DNA from: Zygnema cylindricum
Taxonomy: Eukaryota; Streptophyta; Zygnematophyceae; Zygnematales; Zygnemataceae
Length of the DNA stretch: 10,886 nucleotides
Direction: 5' to 3'
Assembly (NCBI GenBank): GCA_037447655.1
Contig: JBBHKE010003369.1
Coordinates: 155,746-166,631 of the forward strand
The stretch's first letter is position 1, and every line of letters begins with the position of its first letter. The notes under the pieces were generated by a model. It was not told the origin of the DNA. It searched no databases and saw only the letters and a list, made by a program, of their open reading frames with translations. Below are positions 7,847 through 10,886 of the stretch, one piece after another. The translations under genes and the position numbers were made by a program.

Positions 7847-8179
7847 AGTGCTCTTACTACGTTTTCTTTTTTCAACTTTCAAATAATGTTTTATCTTCGC
7901 TTCGTGTTATGTTTGTCCTCTAGTATTGTGTGATGTTATGGGTATTGAGCAAAATAATAGTACCAAAAAAATTGTTGTCAAGAGTAACTTTTTTATTTTT
8001 GGGGTTTTTTTAGGGCTTAGTTCTACGGCACGAATCAGTTCGTAGGACGGTTTTACAATTTGTTTTTAAAGTGTTAGTTGTGGCTCGGAAAAGTTCTTTT
8101 CAGTTTTTTGTTTAAACCACCGAGTTTTTCTATGTGACACGCCTTCCAAGTAATTTCAGGACCCAGTAGTATTTGACCG

Positions 8180-8281
8180 GATTTTGTATTTCGGAAAGTC
8201 AAATGGAATATAGTATTATTTGACAGGATTTTGTTAAGTCAAATGGAATCTGATTTTGTATGTCGAAAAGTCAAATGGAAT
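8180..8281 (+). repeat. Three copies of GATTTTGT...AAGTCAAATGGAAT
   Basis: The copies lie at 8180-8209, 8227-8249 and 8252-8281. Each begins GATTTTGT and ends AAGTCAAATGGAAT. The first and third include a TATTTCGGA / TATGTCGAA insert that the second lacks. They sit 330-430 bp after the EFR3 stop. Confidence 0.85.
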
Positions 8282-8487
8282 AGAACGTACATTAAAATTT
8301 TGCTTGTAATTAATTCGAAGCTTTTATTCTTTGGTCCATATGTGATCCATCCCGAATAATATATTACGTGTTCCAGGTTTTTATCTGTATTCAATCGTTA
8401 CGCTTTATGTCTTATGGCATACATTGCAATTGCATATGTAATGTTTATTCAAAGTATTTATGTTTCTTATTCAAAATATTATAATAG

Positions 8488-8570
8488 GCTTTATTAAAAA
8501 GCACGAAGGAAAACCATCTGAGTCCACGGGAACAAAAAGGGGCAGCAATGCTAAAACTGAAAAACTACAG
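8488..8570 (+). other. Exon-like island in the intergenic region
   Basis: An 83-nt purine-rich, less AT-rich segment lies between a possible acceptor (ATTATAATAG, ending 8487) and a possible donor (CAG|GTAAAG at 8571). One frame reads IKKHEGKPSESTGTKRGSNA and then KTEKLQ, and stays open to TAA at 8595-8597. The Lys/Ser/Gly-rich peptide matches nothing I recognise, and no partner exon is visible. It could be a chance pattern, a remnant exon or part of a non-coding transcript. Confidence 0.25.
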
Positions 8571-9050
8571 GTAAAGGGAATAAAACAGAAAGGATAAGCA
8601 AGGCAAAAGGGTTGTAAACAGTTGCACAATGACGTTTCTTCAAGCTATGAAGCTATTATCAAGTTACTTGAGCTATTTTCAAGTTAATTTGTTGTTGATT
8701 TGGACACCCAAAGTAATAACGCTATTAAGCTGGTATTACATTGTGCACCCCAAAACTGTTATCAAAATTATGCTGTTGTTATTAAGTTGGAGAATAAAGC
8801 TATTTTAAAGCCCTGTTTAAGATTTTATTACACCGACATCCAAGCTTTTCTTCCATGCATATATTTGTGTGCTTGTGGGCATATACCAACGTTTTACCTA
8901 TTCTACTAAGACGATTTGGACAGTTTCACATACAGAGAAAACATAAAGATTTCACAAGTGTTAGCGGTAGCCGCACACAGTAATTACAGTGAAAAATTTA
9001 CCCAAATGTCGAGGACAAAGCATATGAAAACTTATCCAAAATTTGTATGA

Positions 9051-9111
9051 ACTTCCTCTCTTCCTCTCTTCCTCTCTTCCTCCCTCCCTCCCTTTCTCCC
9101 TTCCTCCCTTC
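9051..9111 (+). repeat. CTTCCTCT pyrimidine microsatellite
   Basis: TCTTCCTC units followed by CCTCCCTCCCTTTC make 60 bases of pure pyrimidine in the intergenic region. It marks roughly where base composition changes from T-rich to A-rich on the plus strand. Confidence 0.85.
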
Positions 9112-9622
9112 ATTTATCGCCAAAAACTAGGGTAAAATTTCAATAGCATAATTAGAGCAAAAAATAAAGACAGCTCGTTCGCCAAACTTTTTAAAAAATA
9201 TGGAGAGAATCATCTTTGTTAACATGAAGGTTTTATGTTTATTTTCACACAAAGAAACCAAAACAAGTTGAGGTTTACGAAGAAAAAAATCGTTCATTAT
9301 TCACGAGCCCCTTCACCTATATTACCGAAATTTCTTTAACTTATTATGCCAAAAGCCCACCCTTATTGAAACCTATTCACAACATGGACGGCCCAAAATC
9401 TTAAAAAAATGAAGATCCGAAAAAAACAAAAAAACTACAAAACCTAAAATCAACTTGACAATCGCTAAAACATCATTAATTAAAACCCGAAACTGATCTT
9501 TAAATCCATTTCTCCGTCAAAAAGCCGAGATGGGCTTATAGAGAGTAAACACAGTAAAAATACGATCACCAAAAACGCTCAAGAAACTTAAAAAAACTCT
9601 CAAAAACCGTTTAGAAATTGAA

Positions 9623-9763
9623 TTACTTCAAAGTAGACGAGTCCATATTCAAAGTTTTGGGTTCGAGGACTTCAGTTTCACTCATTTGACATTTTTCAAT
9701 TTCTTCAAAAATGAGTTTATTTGTCAAGTTTCGACTCATTCCAATCTTTTGTAAAGTTTCGAG
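9623..9763 (-). CDS. HhH gene, terminal coding exon (second hairpin and tail)
   Basis: The acceptor is TTTTTTTTCGCAG, with its AG at 9765-9764. The exon is in phase 0 and stops at TAA (9625-9623). It encodes 46 residues: LETLQKIGMSRNLTNKLIFE forms the second helix-turn-helix, and a short acidic/polar tail follows. The open frame extends upstream through the intron, but the consensus acceptor and the motif junction mark the exon start. Confidence 0.65.
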   Translation of the reverse strand, partial: LETLQKIGMSRNLTNKLIFEEIEKCQMSETEVLEPKTLNMDSSTLK

Positions 9764-10547
9764 CTGCGAAAAAAAAGGAGAGATGATAAAAAAAGATAAA
9801 TAAGAGTAACAGTTAACGGAACAACGAGACATATACAATCGTACATGTCAATAATAATAATAATAATAATAACAAGGTAATAATATTAATATTAATACAT
9901 TGACAATAATAATATTTATAGTAAGGATAATGATAAGCATACTAGTAATAGTAAAAGTTGAACTAAAACTAATACATAAATAAAGACGAAGTTAAAATAT
10001 CAATTAAAAATAGTAATTAACAACAATTAATAATAGTAATAATTACATTTAATAACAATAAATAATAATAAAGGACATACATTGGTAATGGGCGTAAGGT
10101 CTCGCATCGAAATAATGGCATCGGCTCGAACCGGTCCAATACCCTAAAACAAAAAAAAAGAAACACAACAAAAATAGAAAATACAAAAAGAAAAATGCTT
10201 TTAGAAACATATAGATGTACAAGCTTGTTGAAAAAGGGAACAAACATTTATATATAATATTTTGCCCGTCAACCTGTATAGTTTGACCACATCACCATCG
10301 TCACCATTGTTGACGGTGACGTTTTCAATCGTGCAACTTAAAAAAATAACTTAAAAGTGCGATTTTCGTTGCTTTTGGAGGCGAAGACTAAAAGCAAGGC
10401 GCTACGTCTGACGGCACAACTCCCCACAATGCAAAAAACAAGCTCTTATATACATAAGAGAAAAATTAAATAAATGAAAACATAACACAAAAAATGATTT
10501 TTTAAACAGGTTTTTAGAAGCTTACCTTCATTTCCAGAAGTTTCTCA
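9623..10547 (-). CDS. Helix-hairpin-helix C-terminus, probably a KIN-10/KIF22-type kinesin, 5'-partial
   Basis: Three minus-strand exons (10547-10526, 10143-10081, 9763-9623) join in phase into about 74 residues. They read EKLLEMKGIGPVRADAII, then SMRDLTPITN, then LETLQKIGMSRNLTNKLI and a polar tail ending SSTLK before TAA (9625-9623). The GIGPVRA turn between two helices, followed by a second LQKIG hairpin, is a tandem helix-hairpin-helix module, a DNA-backbone-binding fold. This arrangement at the very C-terminus, with 'LL-LKGIG-KRA--I--LRE ... LDDLQKIGLS', is what Kid/KIF22-like kinesins and their plant KIN-10 relatives carry. Those motors bind chromosomes and microtubules in mitosis or meiosis. 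The motor domain would lie right of the window, so the kinesin assignment is inference. A DNA repair or other HhH protein is the alternative. The gene is convergent with the EFR3-like gene. Confidence 0.55.
9849..10072. repeat. AAT-rich simple sequence in intron of HhH gene
   Basis: Seven exact AAT units occur at 9850-9870. Degenerate AATAATATT and TAATAATAA sequence continues through the intron 9764-10080. In the sense of the gene it is ATT-rich. Confidence 0.85.
10081..10143 (-). CDS. HhH gene, penultimate exon in window (first hairpin)
   Basis: The acceptor is TTTTTTTTTGTTTTAG, with its AG at 10145-10144, and the donor is AAT|GTATGT at 10080. The exon is 63 nt, exactly 21 codons in phase 0. 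It starts GIGPVRADAIISMRD and ends TPITN. The GIG turn and following Arg/Ala helix are the diagnostic hairpin of the HhH fold. Confidence 0.65.
10262..10436. other. GC-richer, hairpin-bearing island inside an AT-rich intron
   Basis: Within intron 10144-10525 this segment is clearly less AT-rich than its surroundings. It holds exact inverted repeats: CCGTCAAC (10266-10273) with GTTGACGG (10309-10316), and TTGCTTTT (10369-10376) with AAAAGCAA (10390-10397, 13-base loop). GTCACC/GGTGAC at 10300-10320 is a further short one. The minus strand reads open as VTVNNGDDGDVVKLY, but an exon here would split the HhH motif. An intronic small RNA is possible, although I could not identify box C/D or H/ACA elements. 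Confidence 0.4.
10526..10547 (-). CDS. HhH gene, 22-nt microexon
   Basis: On the minus strand a T16 tract and TAATCGTGTGGGGTAG give the acceptor at 10548-10549, and AAG|GTAAGC gives the donor at 10525-10524. The 22 nt encode the last base of a codon plus EKLLEMK. Fused to the next exon this gives EKLLEMKGIGPVRA, an unbroken HhH motif, which is why I accept so short an exon. A first base of T fits Ser or Asn before Glu, as in related proteins. Confidence 0.55.
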
Positions 10548-10560
10548 CTACCCCACACGA

Positions 10561-10799
10561 TTAAAAAAAAAAAAAAAACGACAAAAAACAACAAAAAATG
10601 TCAAAAAAAAAGCAAAACAACAAGATAAAAAAATACATATTTACAAAACCTTAAAAATTAAAAAATCAACAAACAGGAAAAACGAACAAAACAACGAAGA
10701 CAATGACGAAAAACAACAAAAATGACATAAAATGGCAAAACGACAAAAAATGAAAAAAAAAACGGCAAAATATAAAAATAAATAAATAAATAACACAAT
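10561..10799. repeat. A-rich, nearly T-free low-complexity intron sequence
   Basis: The stretch consists of A runs broken by C and G (AACAACAAAAATGAC, ACGACAAAAAATG and similar), including A16 at 10563-10578. In the sense of the minus-strand gene it is a long U-rich tract leading to the microexon acceptor. Confidence 0.8.
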
Positions 10800-10800
10800 G

Positions 10801-10870
10801 AGGGGAGAGGGGAGAGGGAAAAGTGAGAGAAGGAGAGGGGAGAGGGGAGAGGGGAGAGGGGAGAGGGGAG
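10801..10870. repeat. GGGGAGA minisatellite with G-quadruplex potential
   Basis: GGGGAGA is repeated about six times at 10835-10870, plus a less regular block at 10801-10834. The array is flanked by similar ACACAAT(A/G)A sequence on each side (10793-10800 and 10873-10880). At least four closely spaced G4 runs lie on the plus strand. The transcript of the minus-strand gene would carry the C-rich side. It may run on past the window edge. Confidence 0.85.
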
Positions 10871-10886
10871 TAACACAATAAATAAA

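Larger units (their letters stand above)
7847..9622. other. Tail-to-tail intergenic region with both 3' flanks
   Basis: 1,776 bases separate the EFR3 stop from the stop of the convergent HhH gene. T-rich sequence up to about 8470 fits the 3' UTR side of the plus gene. From about 9120 the plus strand is A-rich, fitting the 3' flank of the minus gene. AATAAT at 7882-7887 is a possible but weak polyadenylation element, and TTTATT near 9238 could serve the minus gene. Apart from the repeats and the exon-like island listed separately, I see no gene. Confidence 0.7.

Noticed and set aside
7687-7875. 62-codon minus-strand open frame
   Set aside because: It is antisense to the terminal EFR3 exon, whose plus-strand frame ends in the conserved FLKAAGC tail.
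8700-8909. 69-codon plus-strand open frame in the intergenic region
   Set aside because: It is rich in Leu, Ile, Tyr and Cys, with no recognised domain and no promoter or splice evidence. Part of it overlaps degenerate local repeats. It is probably chance.
10017-10247. Phe-rich minus-strand open frames around the HhH exon
   Set aside because: Outside 10081-10143 they translate the U-rich introns. Only the 21 codons of the exon are supported.
10658-10878. Minus-strand frames rich in Ser/Pro/Leu and Phe
   Set aside because: They are low-complexity translations of the GGGGAGA array and the A-rich tract.
1-10886. Autonomous transposon, viral ORF, rRNA or tRNA gene
   Set aside because: No transposase, integrase, polymerase or capsid-like reading frame appears in any frame, and I saw no tRNA-like cloverleaf or rRNA core sequence. 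The only mobile-type signal is the non-coding palindrome.

Overview
The window is nuclear DNA from a plant-type eukaryote. The coding sequence is cut into many short exons by AT-rich, U-rich introns with GT-AG borders, and the clearest gene is a plant-specific type of EFR3-like scaffold protein. Sequence alone does not settle whether the source is a land plant or a streptophyte alga. The protein is clearly diverged from the angiosperm versions I remember, so a bryophyte, early-diverging land plant or streptophyte alga is plausible (inference).

Plus strand, 102-7846: the last twelve exons of an EFR3 family gene (plant EFOP / SEMI-ROLLED LEAF 2 type). The 5' part lies outside the window, probably a little over a quarter of the protein. 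I joined the exons by hand: 102-304, 807-993, 1235-1361, 1784-1933, 2727-3065, 3662-3811, 4809-4887, 5234-5361, 5775-5948, 6426-6548, 6918-7181 and 7712-7846. They give one uninterrupted 685-residue frame that ends in the family's characteristic C-terminal tail FDNFLKAAGC. Proteins of this family anchor the phosphatidylinositol 4-kinase alpha complex at the plasma membrane.

Minus strand, 10547-9623: the last three recognisable exons of a second gene, convergent with the first. They include a 22-nt microexon. Together they encode a helix-hairpin-helix (HhH) DNA-binding module followed by a short tail, resembling the C-terminus of KIN-10/KIF22-type (Kid-like) kinesins. The rest of this gene lies beyond the right edge.

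Between the two stop codons lie about 1.8 kb without a convincing gene. This stretch holds the two 3' flanks, a small triplicated repeat, a pyrimidine tract and one short exon-like island (8488-8570).

The non-coding DNA is unusually rich in simple and degenerate tandem repeats, with a different one in most introns. The most structured non-coding element is a roughly 197-bp imperfect palindrome in intron 6 (3912-4108), flanked by TTGTAT on both sides, which looks like a non-autonomous foldback/MITE insertion. I see no bacterial-type operon, CRISPR array, rRNA or tRNA gene, or transposase/viral ORF, and no convincing new biological system. The most useful follow-ups are the palindrome, the HhH gene with its microexon, and the poorly conserved region near the EFR3 C-terminus.
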